Made by a program: the position numbers and the translations under genes. Below the pieces are notes generated by a model. That model saw nothing but the letters and a program-made list of their open reading frames with translations. It was not told the origin of the DNA and made no database searches. 64,000 nucleotides of DNA from Prinsepia uniflora (lineage: Eukaryota > Streptophyta > Magnoliopsida > Rosales > Rosaceae), in assembly GCA_032719365.1 (NCBI GenBank), contig CM064876.1, positions 58,151,864-58,215,863 on the forward strand, read 5' to 3'. Positions 1 through 10,490 of the stretch are shown here, piece after piece (the first letter of the stretch is position 1; every line of letters starts with the position of its first letter).

Positions 1-560
1 GGAAAACAATTTCTGAAATAACGTTTATAGTTTTCAATTATAAACACGCATGCGTCCGAAAACAAGTATCTCAAATACTTTCTTAAAATCAATCAATTTG
101 CTTTTCAAATCAACAAACAATGAAAACATTCATAAAATCAAATCAAGTATCTCAATAGGGTCTCAGCCTAAAATCAAATCACGTAGTGTCTCAGCCCAAA
201 TCCAAAACACGTAGGGTCTCATCCCAAATCAAAACACGTAGGGTCTCGGTCCAAACCAAATCCCATAAAATCATCTCAATAAGGCCTTTGCCCGTAACAT
301 ACACATGGACTCACACTCGGAGTCGTATGAAAACATGAGCAACCAATCCTCAATATCCAATATCCAGCAAATCATCTCAATAGTCACAATATCAATGAAA
401 TTCGTACGACTCGGGATTCTACGTCTGAGTATACAGCTAAGATCTTCGACCTCTGAGTGATGGCATTCCTAGGATCTTCAACGTCTAGGTAATGTTCATA
501 TCTAACACTCCTGATTCTGAGCATCCCCTCGGAGCTACTCACCTCCAGGGAGTGTAATCG

Positions 561-675
561 TGACCTCTCTAGGATCTACGACGTCTGGAGGCTCTCTAGG
601 ATCTACGATGTCTGGAGGCTCTCGAGGATCTACGACGTCTGAAGAATACCACTCCGGGATCTACGACGTCTGAAG
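561..675. repeat. short tandem repeat with core GATCTACGACGTCTG
   Basis: Four imperfect copies of a unit of about 25-30 bases built on 'ggatctacgacgtctg' followed by 'gaggctctc' or 'aag'. A looser copy lies just upstream at 415-500 (aagatcttcgacctctgag). It is the K counterpart of the tandem arrays found in the middle of the other long LTRs. Confidence 0.7.
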
Positions 676-2431
676 GGAACAATCACATCATAGAGGATGG
701 TCGTGTGGAAAACAATTGACAAGGACTCACAATTGAGTGAAAATCATTTCCAACGGGGTCACAAGCCCGAAATATCATTTCGTAAATTCACCACATTGTT
801 CAGTTTCACGTTTGACTATACTCTAAGTCAAACCATAAACCAACTAGGACATAAGCTCGAAATATTATTTTCAAATATGAATACCATTTCACTATTCAAA
901 TCACTGTTCAAAATCACCTTTGACTATAATCCAAGTCAAAGTCAATAACTAACTGGGACTCAAGCCCGAAATGCCAATTTTACGCATCTCCGTAAAATCA
1001 TTCAAAACCGATAATCAAATCGAGATTCAAATCATTGAAATCACATGCACGTAGAAAACTCGGCCTAAGCCCGAAGTATCATATAAAACATAAATCTCGA
1101 AATACGTGCATAATAACATTTTCCATGAAAATGGTCAACAAACATACTCAAATCATATGAAACCATTGCATTTCAAACCACGAGCATAAAACATATAAAA
1201 CAGTTATGCATGCCTCATATTCATAAAACAAATGTCCACTCACATACCGTCCAAGCTGTGCGCTCCCAATCTGCGCCGTAAGCCACTTCGAGGCTAATCC
1301 ATTATCTCCGGAACGTCCAGACTTGTCCAAATTATATCCAAATGTCACTAACCATCTGTACAAGTCCATACCATAAACCCTCAGAACTCTCGAAATAGTA
1401 AATGTGTCCGAACAAGATTCCCGAGGCTAAAAACCTCCAAATGACCTATCAAACGATATCCAATCGACTTGAAACCACCACCATTGGATTCAGATCGTCG
1501 AAACCTTTTGAACAAGATCGGGTTGACCTCAATATTCATGCCCACATGCTGGTTAAACCTCACACACACATGGTCAATGCTTACGTCATCTGCTGACTCA
1601 AGTGAACATTCAAATTATTGCAACTCAAGACATGCAATAAGACATTTAAATAATTTAATTATGCATGCATCAAAATTATAAAACAAATGTCTATTCACAC
1701 ACCCTTCACGTAGTCTGATTCCGAGCCATATGCTCCTCGGTAAATCCTAGGATTCATCCATCCTATCAAAAACCATCACTAAGGGTCACAACGTCCCAAG
1801 TAATCTCATATTAAAATTCCATAATTTTCAGGGATAAAATATGCACTTTAAAACATAACATAACCCTTCGAACACCCAAAATTACACCAAGACAGTGTCT
1901 AATTGACTCAAAATCTTCGCCAAAATGTTCGTTACATCAATTCCATGAAAAATCATATTGATCGCACCTTGAGAAACCATCACATGTGCCCCACGCCCAT
2001 TCCAAGCCCCCTACGTGTGGGCCTCACGTGCTGGGCGGGTCACCCCTAGCCTCTGTCGGGGTCAAACTACGGGTCTGAGCACAACACCCGACCCGATGAG
2101 CCAACCCGATTCAAACCCGTCCAAACCCGTCCAAACTCAACCAATATTTATGTCCAATTCATCTAAACAGCTCTAATCAATCCCAAAACCAAGAATTTTC
2201 CATCAAAGCCTATAATTCTTACCTTAATTTCAAGATCCAATTCCAAGATTTTCGGCTAACTTTCAGTCCTTCAAACACAGGCTTTCCCGCAACCAGTTCC
2301 AACAATTCTCAATGTTATCATGATTGTACAAGTTCAATGGTGTCTAATTTGTCCTTAATTTAGTGTTCTTAACAACAAAACCTCAAAGATGGAAGGATCC
2401 AAGCATGATGGCCTTTCGGATTTGAACAATC

Positions 2432-2432
<1 letters not shown>

Positions 2433-2466
<34 letters not shown>
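2433..2466. repeat. (AC)17 microsatellite
   Basis: Seventeen uninterrupted AC units inside LTR fragment K. Frames crossing it (poly Val-Cys on the minus strand) are artefacts. Confidence 0.97.
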
Positions 2467-2468
<2 letters not shown>

Positions 2469-2847
2469 ATGAGCACTCTCACAAAGAGAATAGTGTGTGC
2501 CGCTAATCTCAACAGGATGGTGACATTTGTCACCATCCCAATTAAACACCACACAATTGTTGATGTACGTCTTCTAATCAAAAGACGAAAATACCCCCAA
2601 TCTCAAAATTGCCAAAATGCCCCTAGGTATTCGAGACCTATAAGGGCAACGTCCAAACTTTGATTCCAGCTTGTCGCCTATTTACGAACTCAAAATTTCC
2701 AGACCTACGCAACGGTGATCGCAAAAAGTCTAAAAAGTATTTTGAGCAAAAAGTTAACTTTGAACCATATAAAGCAAGGATAAAACGTCAATTTACGTTC
2801 AAAACGTCAGAGTTATCATTTCTCGAATTTTTGGGTTTCTATAATTA

Positions 2848-3171
2848 ACTTGGACAAATATTTTAGCAACAAAATTATCGATTTTGGGTCTAATCATAGC
2901 CCCATTTTAATTTATCAAAATGCAACCATCCAGAAGATGAAAAAAACTGTTTCGATTTGAATCATATTGGACTGAGGACCCTTAGTGTAAAATAGTCATC
3001 GATTCATGCTAGAATAACCCTTTATTTTCCTCGTGGCAATCATGGGAGCAGTAGTAAGCAAATTGCATAAGGAGTTTAATTGCTTGGAGCTGTGAGAAGT
3101 ACCCCAACAATAAGAAATATAAATATGGTTACCATTCTGGATCATCTCCAGCTGAACGAGGAAGACAATTA
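2848..3171 (+). pseudogene. LINE ORF2 remnant: end of endonuclease domain and linker
   Basis: This is the left-most visible piece of a plant L1-type non-LTR retrotransposon. At 2887-2915 one frame reads G-S-N-H-S-P-I, the degenerate form of the endonuclease 'SDH.PI' box (Asp changed to Asn). About 35 bases on, a shifted frame reads K-L-F-R-F-E-S-Y-W-T-E-D, the 'FRFE..W' block that follows the endonuclease in plant LINEs. The rest is the variable linker before the reverse transcriptase. Stops and frameshifts are frequent, so it is dead. The linker frame at 3130-3171 continues in phase through the short gap between the two MITEs (3702-3711) and on at 10890, which shows that the MITEs and I1 interrupt the same LINE. 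The 5' part of the LINE lies beyond LTR fragment K. Confidence 0.75.
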
Positions 3172-3477
3172 CGCCTCGCATGGTACGCTGTTTTGTACTG
3201 ACTATTTCAGTCGAATAACTAATCTGTCAATCGGATAAACTAATATGTCCATCGGATAGACTGAATATTTAGTCGGGCATTTGGTGCTCAACCAGATTAA
3301 AAAACCGACTATATTATAATAGACAGATTGTATTATAGTAGTTTATTAGAAATATTTATATCATAAATATCAATTATGTACATTATTATTTTATTTCTAT
3401 TTTTATTTTTAAATTTTAATTAACTATTGATATATTATTATTTCTATTTATTAAAATTTTATTTTATTTTATATTTA

Positions 3478-3514
<37 letters not shown>

Positions 3515-3698
3515 GATACATTTTAAGATTGTTAGCTATTTGAATATTTAATACGGACAACTTGGAAAGTATTATTTTAGCGTATATGGACCGTATAAAA
3601 TCACTCAATTGTATTAACTTACACTGTGACTAATTAATACAAGTGGTACCAAACACTGTATTGTACTCAGTCCCTTATACGATTTACCAAACGTAGCC
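3172..3698 (-). mobile_element. Tourist-like MITE, copy M1
   Basis: A 527-base non-coding element flanked by TTA on both sides (3169-3171 and 3699-3701), the target duplication typical of PIF/Harbinger Tourist elements. Ends are imperfect inverted repeats: left 'cgcctcgcatggtacgctg', right (reverse complement) 'ggctacgtttggtaaatcg'. The interior is AT-rich with a trinucleotide run. It is the same family as the copy at 10233-10886, in opposite orientation: both carry 'gtttggtaccac', 'gtattaattagtcac', 'atacggtcc', 'gctaaaataatac' and the distal 'agtctatcc' blocks in order. No transposase is present. Confidence 0.8.
3480..3513. repeat. (TTA)n microsatellite in MITE M1
   Basis: A run of TTA units at the same internal place as the longer (AAT)n run of MITE M2, so the microsatellite is part of the MITE family and has changed length independently in each copy. 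Confidence 0.95.
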
Positions 3699-3711
3699 TT
3701 ATGATAGTACT

Positions 3712-4294
3712 TGTTGAATCAAAGATTGAACTCGTCGCGAAAAGTCCTCACAATTCCTGCAAACAGCAAACAATTAGCTATCGTTGCTTCGATCGATTTA
3801 CCCGGGGGGTTGTTCGACCAAGAACACTCCGATGCCTAAGTTAGCTTTGAGAGAGGAAAGGGATATACTTCGAAACGAAGAATCAACGTACCTTGAAATG
3901 AAATGTGCCTTGCTATTTATAGGAAAATCTTGGGAGCCTTGGAGCGTTCTGATTGGTCGGTTGAATATTTAATTAGTAAATAATATATTATTATTAAATA
4001 TATTATTTAATAATTGTAATGATGGCTCATCATGATAGTAATGATATTTATTGTATTTTAATATTAATATTAATTATCCATTATTAAGAATAATGATAAT
4101 TAACTCTCGGGGAGAATATCAATCTTACGGAGATTTTAACCCGATCAAATATCGTATTTAACTGGTAAATAGATTATTTAATGTGCGGGTGTTTTCCAAA
4201 TGATCAGTGTTATTTCCAAGGGTAATTTGGTCATTTTTAGGAATTACGGGATACGTGGCAGCTCCATAATTTTCGGATGATTTTGGGTTCCACA
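3712..4294 (-). repeat. 3' LTR of I1
   Basis: 583 bases, TG...CA ends, paired with 9635-10217. Plus-strand order: tgttgaatcaaag ... gggttccaca. The outer edge abuts the GTACT duplication. The bases following 4294 (aatgcccccacatcg) give a minus-strand purine tract 'gtgggggcatt' that could be the polypurine tract. Confidence 0.95.
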
Positions 4295-4440
4295 AATGCC
4301 CCCACATCGATTCGGTATTCAGGGAATCTGGAGGGATGTATATTGTTTGGAATCTTATATTACCGGGTTTCCGGTTACTGTTGGGTACAAGAAACGAGTC
4401 AGTATTTATTTGACGATTATGCCCCTGATTATAAGGGTTA
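4295..4440 (-). other. 3' untranslated segment of I1 shared with I2
   Basis: About 140 bases just inside the 3' LTR, near-identical to 12922-13056 in I2 (both run from 'aatgcccccacatcgattcgg' to 'gacgattatgcccc'). The two copies diverge abruptly at that point, where each joins a different long-LTR fragment. Confidence 0.8.
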
Positions 4441-6007
4441 AAAGTCCATTATTATTTTTAGAATGACTAATCTGGGTTTAGTGGTGTGAATCGAACATAA
4501 TGTGCAAAAATGACCATTTTGCCCCCAAGCATGGGCAAAATGTTGACTTTTGAGCCCGGGGGTCCAAAGGACGTGGGCCAGAGACCGTTACGTAGGTTGA
4601 ATCGATACGAATCCATAGACAGGCGGCATGCCAAAATCGGAAATTCGTCGACAAAGTTGTGGTCTCGGGGACGAAAACGATTAACCGAACAAACCGGGAT
4701 TTCGATTAAAATAATATTAAATTGTGAATAGTGATCGTTGAGTGTGAACACTTGGATGAGTGACAAGTGTCACTCATCCCTTGATTTAGGGACCCCTAAA
4801 CACAGCTCCATGTTTTATGGAATTTATCATTATTATGTTTTAATTATTGTTTAATTATTTCTAATTTGTATTTAAGCATCATTAATTCTCTTCATCCTAC
4901 ATCTTCAATCCGTGAAAACACTGGATGAAATTGTTCTTGAGCGTGAGTAATTGAGCGTTTGAGGAGTCAGATTTAACTGAGGGAAAACACGGGGACAGTG
5001 AGTGTGAGGAGAAACCAGAATCGAAAATTTTGGTGTTTTGGGGGGAAATTCGAAATTGAAGTTACGAACTTTGAGGATCCAAATTGAGCTTACTTTGAGC
5101 TTTCTGGGATTGCCACGACCAGAATCATTGAAAGAACGAAGCCAATTGAGGCCCAATTGGCTCTGAACGGTCAAGTCGACAGTAAGCAAATTTCGACGTT
5201 GAGTCGTGATCGTGGAGAGATTAATCGATGCAATTGAAGTGGGGAAAGAGTTTAACATAGTCCATTTGAGCTTCTGGATGGATCAATTGAAGGAATATGT
5301 TGCGATTAAGGAATTTCGAAGTTTGAACAGAATCCGGGTGTTCTTCGAAGTTCATCTTCGAATCGTGTGGTTTAAGGTAATCAATTGTCTAATTAAGTAT
5401 ATAGAACTTTAATTAGACTTACACCTAAGCTTTTTGAATGTTCAATTGAAGGATTAGGTGTTAAATTGACGTGGAACTAGTCGGGTTGCGACGCGGGTTG
5501 CACGACCCGTTTATCAGAGAAACGGGTTGTAGGGACGACACTGTAGCAATCACTGTTCACCGCGCGTTGGTTTCACGCGCAGCCACTCACGGCGGCGCGT
5601 GAGGGCGCGTGGTAGAATTTCTGGGGAAGTTTTTAACAGGCGTTTTACTATACTTAATGTAATGAACATTTTTGGTATTGGGTACGAGTTAATCGGACAC
5701 TGTTTTGATACTGTTTCGGGGGTCCGAAGGTTTAGTTTATGTTTTAAATCAATATTTAATTCCCGGAAAATTGCTTGAAATTGATATGATTTTTTTTTTA
5801 GAGTCATTAATGACCTTTCATGTTGTTTTTGGACAGGATTCGAGATTCCTGGAAAGTGTGGGAAATTACGGAAGTGCGTCCAGCTTGGAAAATGAGCAGT
5901 TTGGATGGTGCGTGCGAGCATTGGTAGGCTGGCTCACATTTAACGTGACCATTGCTAGTACCGCAAATATGCTTGCTACACATCAAGAGTCCGTCGAAGG
6001 TGTTTAA
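4441..6007 (+). other. Embedded long-LTR fragment inside I1 (A/B type)
   Basis: Read on the + strand this follows the long LTRs of A and B block by block: 'gactaatc...gtggtgtgaatcg', 'ttttgccccc..gggcaaaatgttgactttt', 'gaatccatagacaggcggcatgcc', the 26-base palindrome at 4754, the 'attgagg..aggatcaaattggagc' block (5060-5200), 'cgacccgtttatcagagaaacggg' (5500), 'ttcacgcgcagccactcac' (5570) and 'ggtccgaaggtttag' (5720). The TGTAACGACC start and the distal half are missing. The tail from about 5725 to 6007 aligns with 14285-14560 in I2, so this junction is older than the split of the two copies. Frames here are chance frames. Confidence 0.7.
4754..4779. promoter_or_regulatory. 26-base LTR palindrome (I1-embedded copy)
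   Basis: Arms GGATGAGTGACA and TGTCACTCATCC around AG, perfectly complementary. It lies after the 'GACAGGCGGCATGCC' block and before an AT-rich stretch, the same place as in every long LTR here. A role as a promoter element is inference. Confidence 0.55.
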
Positions 6008-6190
6008 AAACTTTGTTGGAGCGGGTGTACTACCGGTGCCACGTGGTGGGCGGAGTTTGGCTGAACAGTCGACGGGGACTTGGCGGTGACTGAGTGCACT
6101 TGCGGACGTGACTAGTGAGCATCGGTAGGCAGGATCACACTCACTGTGACTCTTGCTAGTACCACATACATGCTCGCCATGCGTCAAGGT
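5918..6190 (+). repeat. direct repeat of about 70 bases, spaced by about 200
   Basis: 5918-5990 and 6119-6188 are related copies (cattggtaggctgg..cac, gtgac..ttgctagtaccaca, atgctcgc/ttgc). The same pair exists in I2 at 14477-14550 and 14671-14740, so the duplication predates the two insertions. Confidence 0.75.
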
Positions 6191-6583
6191 GCTGAGAGAC
6201 CTGGCAAACTTGCCCTGTGGGAGCGTGGCGGTTTTTGTGGCCTAAGTCCATTCCGAGGGAAAGATATGGAATCTGAGAAACCCGAAGACTTCATGGAGTG
6301 GAAGGCTCGCAATCAAATTGCCTTTCCAAGCAACGTTCTCGTGGAGCTTGGCGACAGATGTTCTTCTAGAGTTCCGGGACATGAGCCGGCTACTCTCTCC
6401 ATGAATGGCGAGAAGCTTTCAGACATCCCGATCAAGGAGTGGTTGTGCGTTCCACTGTGCTTGAAGGAGACCGTTGTTCAGAAGAAGGACAATAAACAAG
6501 GACTTATTGGTTCTTGGGAGAAAAAACCATGCCGAGCAACTTCTTTCCTAACCCATAAGCATACCGAGCAACTTCTTTCCTAA
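6146..6583 (+). CDS. unrecognised 145-aa reading frame antisense to gag (I1 copy)
   Basis: I do not recognise this protein. The frame runs from an ATG inside the second 70-base repeat to a stop at 6583. It is homologous to the 192-aa frame at 14674-15252 of I2. Shared stretches include L-S-P-F-R-G-K at residues 34-40, M-E-W-K-A-R-N-Q-I-A-F-P-S at about residues 50-62, K-E-T-V.Q-K-K-D-N-K-Q-G in the second half and the terminal E-Q-L-L-S. The I1 copy lacks about 47 residues in the middle relative to I2, without losing frame. It is read on the + strand while the element's gag is on the minus strand, so if it was ever coding it was captured from elsewhere. No signal peptide, membrane segment or metal-binding motif is visible. 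Chance survival of an open frame cannot be excluded. Confidence 0.4.
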   Translation: MTLASTTYMLAMRQGAERPGKLALWERGGFCGLSPFRGKDMESEKPEDFMEWKARNQIAFPSNVLVELGDRCSSRVPGHEPATLSMNGEKLSDIPIKEWLCVPLCLKETVVQKKDNKQGLIGSWEKKPCRATSFLTHKHTEQLLS

Positions 6584-6715
6584 CCTATCTGCTCTGGTCC
6601 CGCAAATGTGCCATCTTGACGCGAAGGGCCTGCAGAAATGGAAAGTTATGTTGTTGATGTGAGATTGTGATAACTTAAGAAAACTTGAGGTCCTAATTTC
6701 ACATCGGAAGCCAAA
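6584..6715 (+). other. non-coding link between the two antisense frames
   Basis: Conserved with 15253-15384 of I2 at nearly every position. It includes 'cctatctgctctggtcccgc' and 'aatttcacatcggaagccaaaatggg'. I see no regulatory motif or credible frame. Confidence 0.5.
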
Positions 6716-6853
6716 ATGGGCGAGTTGGAGATGAGCCGTGCAGAGAGGATGCTGATAGAAAATGAGCGAGATACCGCTCGAGATGAGCTCTCCCTGCTGC
6801 GTAGAAATTTGGAGGACTCAGAAGGCTTTGATGCTTCGATGACGAAGGCTTGA
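6716..6853 (+). CDS. small 45-aa charged, coiled-coil-like frame (I1)
   Basis: ATG at 6716, stop TGA at 6851-6853, the last codons running into the CTTCG array. The protein is Glu/Arg/Leu-rich with heptad-like spacing (S-R-A-E-R-M-L-I-E-N-E-R-D-T-A-R-D-E), typical of a coiled coil. In I2 the equivalent frame (15385 onward) has a stop after I-E-N-E and is cut by element C. It may be the downstream part of the same captured protein as the frame ending at 6583, separated by frameshifts. Function is unknown. Confidence 0.3.
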   Translation: MGELEMSRAERMLIENERDTARDELSLLRRNLEDSEGFDASMTKA

Positions 6854-7157
6854 ATGCTTTGATGACGAAGGCTTTGAATGCTTCGCAGGGCGAAGGTTTA
6901 GATGCTTCGCAGGGCGAAGGCTCGAATGCTTCGATTACGAAGGCTTGGATGCTTCGATGACGAAGGCTTAGGTACTTCGCATGGCGAAGGCTTCGATGCT
7001 TCGCAGGGCGAAGGCTTTGAATGCTTCGATGACGAAAGCTTGGATGCTTCGATGACGAAGGTTTAGGTGCTTCGCGTGGCGAAGGCTTAGATGCTTCGCA
7101 AGGCGAAAACTTGGATGCTTCGATAACGAAGGCTTGGATGCTTCGATGAAGAAGGCT
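6829..7157. repeat. CTTCG hairpin tandem array, about 14 units (I1)
   Basis: About 14 units of about 24 bases. Each has an inverted repeat, CTTCG-N4 or N5-CGAAG, joined by 'gcttggatg', 'gctttgaatg' or 'gcttaggtg'. Two loop classes alternate: ATGA (also ATTA, ATAA) and CAGGG/CATGG/CAAGG. The array follows the gag stop on the minus strand. The I2 counterpart at 28363-28577 has about nine units. Not a CRISPR: there are no unique spacers. Confidence 0.9.
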
Positions 7158-7312
7158 TTTTACACTAGAGAGAATAAGCTTTGAAAATTGTACATGGTGA
7201 ACAAATCAATTTGTTAATCTCATTTCATTGATACTTGAATTTAGAAGGCAACTTGAAAAGCAAAATTGAAAAGCTCCATAGAATTTTATGTCTTTCTAAT
7301 GTTGAGTTGCGT
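7158..7312 (-). other. short 3' flank of gag in I1
   Basis: About 155 bases between the gag stop and the hairpin array, near-identical to 28578-28732 of I2. In an autonomous relative the protease would begin here; no protease motif is seen. Confidence 0.5.
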
Positions 7313-9240
7313 CTAGTTGATGCGGATCACCTTTGACGCTGGCTCGTTTGACTCTTTGTTCTCCATGTGATTTACAGTCTTGTTTTTGATGTAGTCTGTA
7401 CAATGCCCCTCGCTCAGGAGATTTCGGAGATATCTTTCGAAAGATATACATGTGCTGATATTGTGCCCATAACATTCATGATAGGCGCACCATTTGGTTT
7501 TATCAGTATTCTCTTGATTGCCTTTGACTGGCTCCGGCTTCTTAAACCATGGCTTGTTCTTAATTTCATTGTGGATCTGATGGGCTGGTAAAGATAGCTG
7601 CAAGTTAGGCTTCCCCATAACTGGCGTTTGGGAGTGTTGCCCCGCCTTTCGCTTGTTGAGCTTTCCAGTCGCAGACTTTCCATGGGGTTCATCCTCATTG
7701 GAGGCTTTTTCACTAGTCCCGGCATGGTCATGAGTATGAGCGGCGCTCTTCTCGTCCTCCCAACTTGCATGTCGCTCTGCTAGCGAAAGTATTTTGGAAA
7801 GACTTCGCGCATTGCTCATGACGATGTCCCCGTAAAGCTGGCTGTCTCGAGGGAGTCCTTGCTTGAATGCCATTGCTGCAACAAGGTCATTACAGCCGAT
7901 AATGCGAGATTTCTCCTCACAAAATCTCCGTATGTATTGTCGTAGAGTGTCTTTTGCTCTCTTTTGGACAGAGAAAAGATGGTCGTCTTTCACCTCGATT
8001 GTCCGAAGTTGTGCGTATTCCTTCACAAATGTCGAAGCCAACTCTTCGAAGGACTCAATCGGCCTCGGGGGGAGATGATTGAACCAAGTCATGGCTTGGC
8101 CTTGAAGGGAAGCTTGAAAAACTTTGCACATGTGCGCATCGTTAGACCTGTGGGGGATCATGACTCCTCGATAATAATCTATGTGTTTTACCGGGTCAGA
8201 GACTCCTTTGAATGGAGTGAAGTTTGGCGTTGCGAACCTCTGGGGGAATGGCTCCTCCTCAATATCCCTTATAAAGGGCGTAGAGAGCCGTATCTGGCGA
8301 CGTAGATCGTCCTCTAGATCGCCACCTTGTTGAGCACGAAGGTGCATGTCCAGTATTTTTTGAACATCATTAGCCTGCAACGCTCCTTGCTGAGGAGATG
8401 AGACCCTTTTTGCTAATCGTTGAGAACCTCTTTGAGCTTCTCCCCCTAATCTCTGGGATCGTGCAGGGGAGTAGGCTTCATCTTCCCCTTTACTGCCGTG
8501 GGCAGATCGTTTTGGGTTTTTGTATAGAGCTCGAAGTTGCCCCTGCTCCCATGTGAGTGTTGTGAGTGCTCTGCCCGTGAAGTTGCCCCAGTCTTACCTC
8601 CTAGCCGTTCACGTACTAATGGCTTTAGGCGTTGTGGGCTTTCTGCTCGATGAGCGTGACTTTCTTCTCCAGAGTCGCCTAGCGAAGTATCTCGTGACAT
8701 TGTTTGGCAGCGAACCTGCTCTTTCCCAGGACGTCTTTGGGCATTCTCTTATCTTCCACGTGACGTGGATCGTCTGTCCTGCTCCTGGATTGGTCTCCTT
8801 GCTAGGAGTTGCTGCAAGAGCTTTGACTGAAGTTGAACTTGTTTGCTTAACCCTTCAACTTGCTGCGCCAAGTTGTCCTGGGGAGGTTGGTGACGACTTC
8901 TCCCTGAGATGTCATGACAGCCGTCCAGAAAGTCCCTTAGGACCATGTTTGTTGTGAGTTGATCATGTCGTGATGCATTTCCTATCAACCTCTCGTCTGC
9001 ATGTTGTAAAGTCGAAGTTCCATCCCCTAGCGCGGGTACTTGGTTAACTGGAGAAGGGAATGCTCCAAAACTGAAGGTTGGCCTCCCTTCGAGTGTCTCA
9101 ATGGGCGCTTCTATGGACACACGCCTGAGTTGAGCTGGGCGCTTCTCCGGAGTTTCTGTGTGAGCTTCATTCCTCGTCTGAGCTGTTGAGGCAGAAACAC
9201 CTTCTCCGGCTGACTGAACGGATCGACGAACCTTAGCCAT
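7313..9240 (-). pseudogene. gag: gag polyprotein of I1, frame-broken
   Basis: Structural (capsid/nucleocapsid) protein of a Ty3/gypsy retrotransposon. The likely start is the ATG at 9240-9238 (M-A-K-V-R-R-S-V-Q), after the repeat leader. It is now in three frames: 9240-8749 (N-terminal region with a Gln-rich helix Q-Q-V-E-G-L-S-K-Q-V), 8700-8446 (basic, His/Ser-rich linker) and 8380-7313. The last, 355 residues, holds the capsid domain: F-T-P-F-K-G-V-S-D-P at about residues 53-62, A-M-T-W-F-N-H-L-P at about 96-104, and the E-E-K-S-R-I-I-G region near 155. Near the C-terminus is a zinc-knuckle-like C-A-Y-H-E-C-Y-G-H-N-I-S-T-C. The protein ends at K-V-I-R-I-N; pro-pol is missing. The knuckle and capsid pattern fit Tat-lineage gag. 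It is inactive unless translated by multiple frameshifts. Confidence 0.9.
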
Positions 9241-9289
9241 GCTGATTCGAAGAATGTTGAGTTGGAAAGCTATTGATGGATAATTTGAA

Positions 9290-9595
9290 CAACGTTCAGA
9301 ATCTTCGAACAATGTCGATGAACGACGAACGAAGGGAGATGAATGATGAACAAACGTTCAAAATCTTCGAACAATGTCGATGAACGACGAACGAAGAAAG
9401 ATGAACGATGAACGAATTCTTGATGAGTGATGAACAACGTTCAAAATCTTCGAACAATGTCGATGAACGACGAACGAAGAAAGATGAACGATGAACAAAA
9501 TCCTGATGAGCGATGAACAACGTTCAAAATCTTCGAACAATGTCGATGAACGACGAACGAAGAAAGATGAACGATGAACAAATGAGAGAGCTTCT
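9290..9595. repeat. tandem repeat in the I1 leader, 4 copies of 64-84 bases
   Basis: Copies begin near 9290, 9354, 9435 and 9519 with 'aacgttca(a/g)aatcttcg', followed by 'aacaatgtcgatgaacgacgaacgaag'. On the minus strand they lie between the primer site and the gag start. Unit lengths of 81 and 84 keep one frame open with a repeating H-R-S-S-F-F-V-R-R-S-S peptide, which looks like a by-product of the repeat. I2 has the same array at 40320-40620. Confidence 0.85.
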
Positions 9596-9615
9596 TCTGA
9601 GTATATCTCAATAGC

Positions 9616-9634
9616 TCTCAATGAAAGCACCAAT
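9616..9634 (-). other. primer-binding site of I1
   Basis: Directly inside the 5' LTR on the minus strand: ATTGGTGCTTTCATTGAGA. It is conserved exactly in I2 (40649-40667). It differs from the initiator-Met site of the long-LTR elements; I cannot assign the tRNA with confidence. Confidence 0.65.
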
Positions 9635-10217
9635 TGTTGAATCAAAGATTGAACTCGTCGCGAAAAGTCCTCACAATTCCTGCAAACAGCAAACAATTAG
9701 CTATCGTTGCTTCGATCGATTTACCCGGGGGGTTGTTCGACCAAGAACACTCCGATGCCTAAGTTAGCTTTGAGAGAGGAAAGGGATATACTTCGAAACG
9801 AAGAATCAACGTACCTTGAAATGAAATGTGCCTTGCAATTTATAGGAAAATCTTGGGAGCCTTGGAGCGTTCTGATTGGTCGGTTGAATATTTAATTAGT
9901 AAATAATATATTATTATTAAATATATTATTTAATAATTGTAATGATGGCTCATCATGATAGTAATGATATTTATTGTATTTTAATATTAATATTAATTAT
10001 CCATTATTAAGAATAATGATAATTAACTCTCGGGGAGAATATCAATCTTACGGAGATTTTAACCCGATCAAATATCGTATTTAACTGGTAAATAGATTAT
10101 TTAATGTGTGGGTGTTTTCCAAATGATCAGTGTTATTGCCAAGGGCAATTTGGTCATTTTTAGGAATTACGGGACACGTGGCAGCTCCATAATTTTCGGA
10201 TGATTTTGGGTTCCACA
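9635..10217 (-). repeat. 5' LTR of I1
   Basis: 583 bases, paired with 3712-4294, about five differences by eye (for example tgctattta/tgcaattta and gggatacg/gggacacg). The outer edge abuts GTACT at 10218-10222. Confidence 0.95.
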
Positions 10218-10232
10218 GTACTAATGCACTGA

Positions 10233-10424
10233 GGGTGTGTTTGGTATGCCGTATTACACTCCGGATAGGCTAAATAATCTGAAACCTGTGTTTGGTACCA
10301 CTCGTATTAATTAGTCACCGTATAAGTTAATACGGTTGAATATTTTTATACGGTCCAGACACGCTAAAATAATACGCTCGAAATTGTCCGTATTAAATAG
10401 TCGGATAACTAGTAATCTTGTAAA

Positions 10425-10490
<66 letters not shown>

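Larger units (their letters stand above)
1..2847 (-). mobile_element. LTR fragment K of a long-LTR gypsy element, cut by the window start
   Basis: Read on the minus strand this resembles the LTR of element J: the same order of 'gggctgagaccc' type repeats, the block around 1230-1380 (tgtccactcaca, then the equivalents of J's 'gattagcc' and 'gtccagac' motifs), and the start-of-LTR module near 2600-2840 with 'aaattcgag', 'gttaactttttg' and a 'gcgacaa' motif. The minus-strand 5' end is close to 2847, where the sequence changes to LINE endonuclease. The canonical TGTAACGACC start is mutated (tatagaaaccc on the minus strand), so the edge is approximate. Short frames inside it have no recognisable product. 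No PBS or PPT is visible. Confidence 0.6.
3712..10217 (-). mobile_element. I1: gag-only LTR retrotransposon (Ty3/gypsy, Tat-like), 6.5 kb
   Basis: Complete element on the minus strand: 3' LTR 3712-4294, internal region, 5' LTR 9635-10217, flanked by the 5-base target duplication GTACT (3707-3711 and 10218-10222). LTRs begin TGTGGAACCC and end TTCAACA on the minus strand and differ at about five sites by eye. From 5' to 3' the element holds a primer-binding site, a tandem-repeat leader, a broken gag, a hairpin-repeat array, sequence with an antisense reading frame, and an old LTR fragment of another family. There is no protease, reverse transcriptase, RNase H or integrase, so it must use proteins made elsewhere. 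It sits in the short gap between two inverted MITEs. Tat-clade placement rests on the gag type and is an inference. Confidence 0.93.

Noticed and set aside
2369..2581. 70-codon frame with a Val-Cys run
   Set aside because: Produced by the (AC)17 microsatellite.
6829..7157. Regular repeats resembling a CRISPR array
   Set aside because: Unit length of about 24 bases is all repeat, with no unique spacers, and the array sits inside a plant retrotransposon.
9296..9696. Serine/phenylalanine-rich minus-strand frames (74 and 112 codons) with a repeating peptide
   Set aside because: They are a by-product of the leader tandem repeat; some run into the LTR. No start context or homologue suggests a gene.
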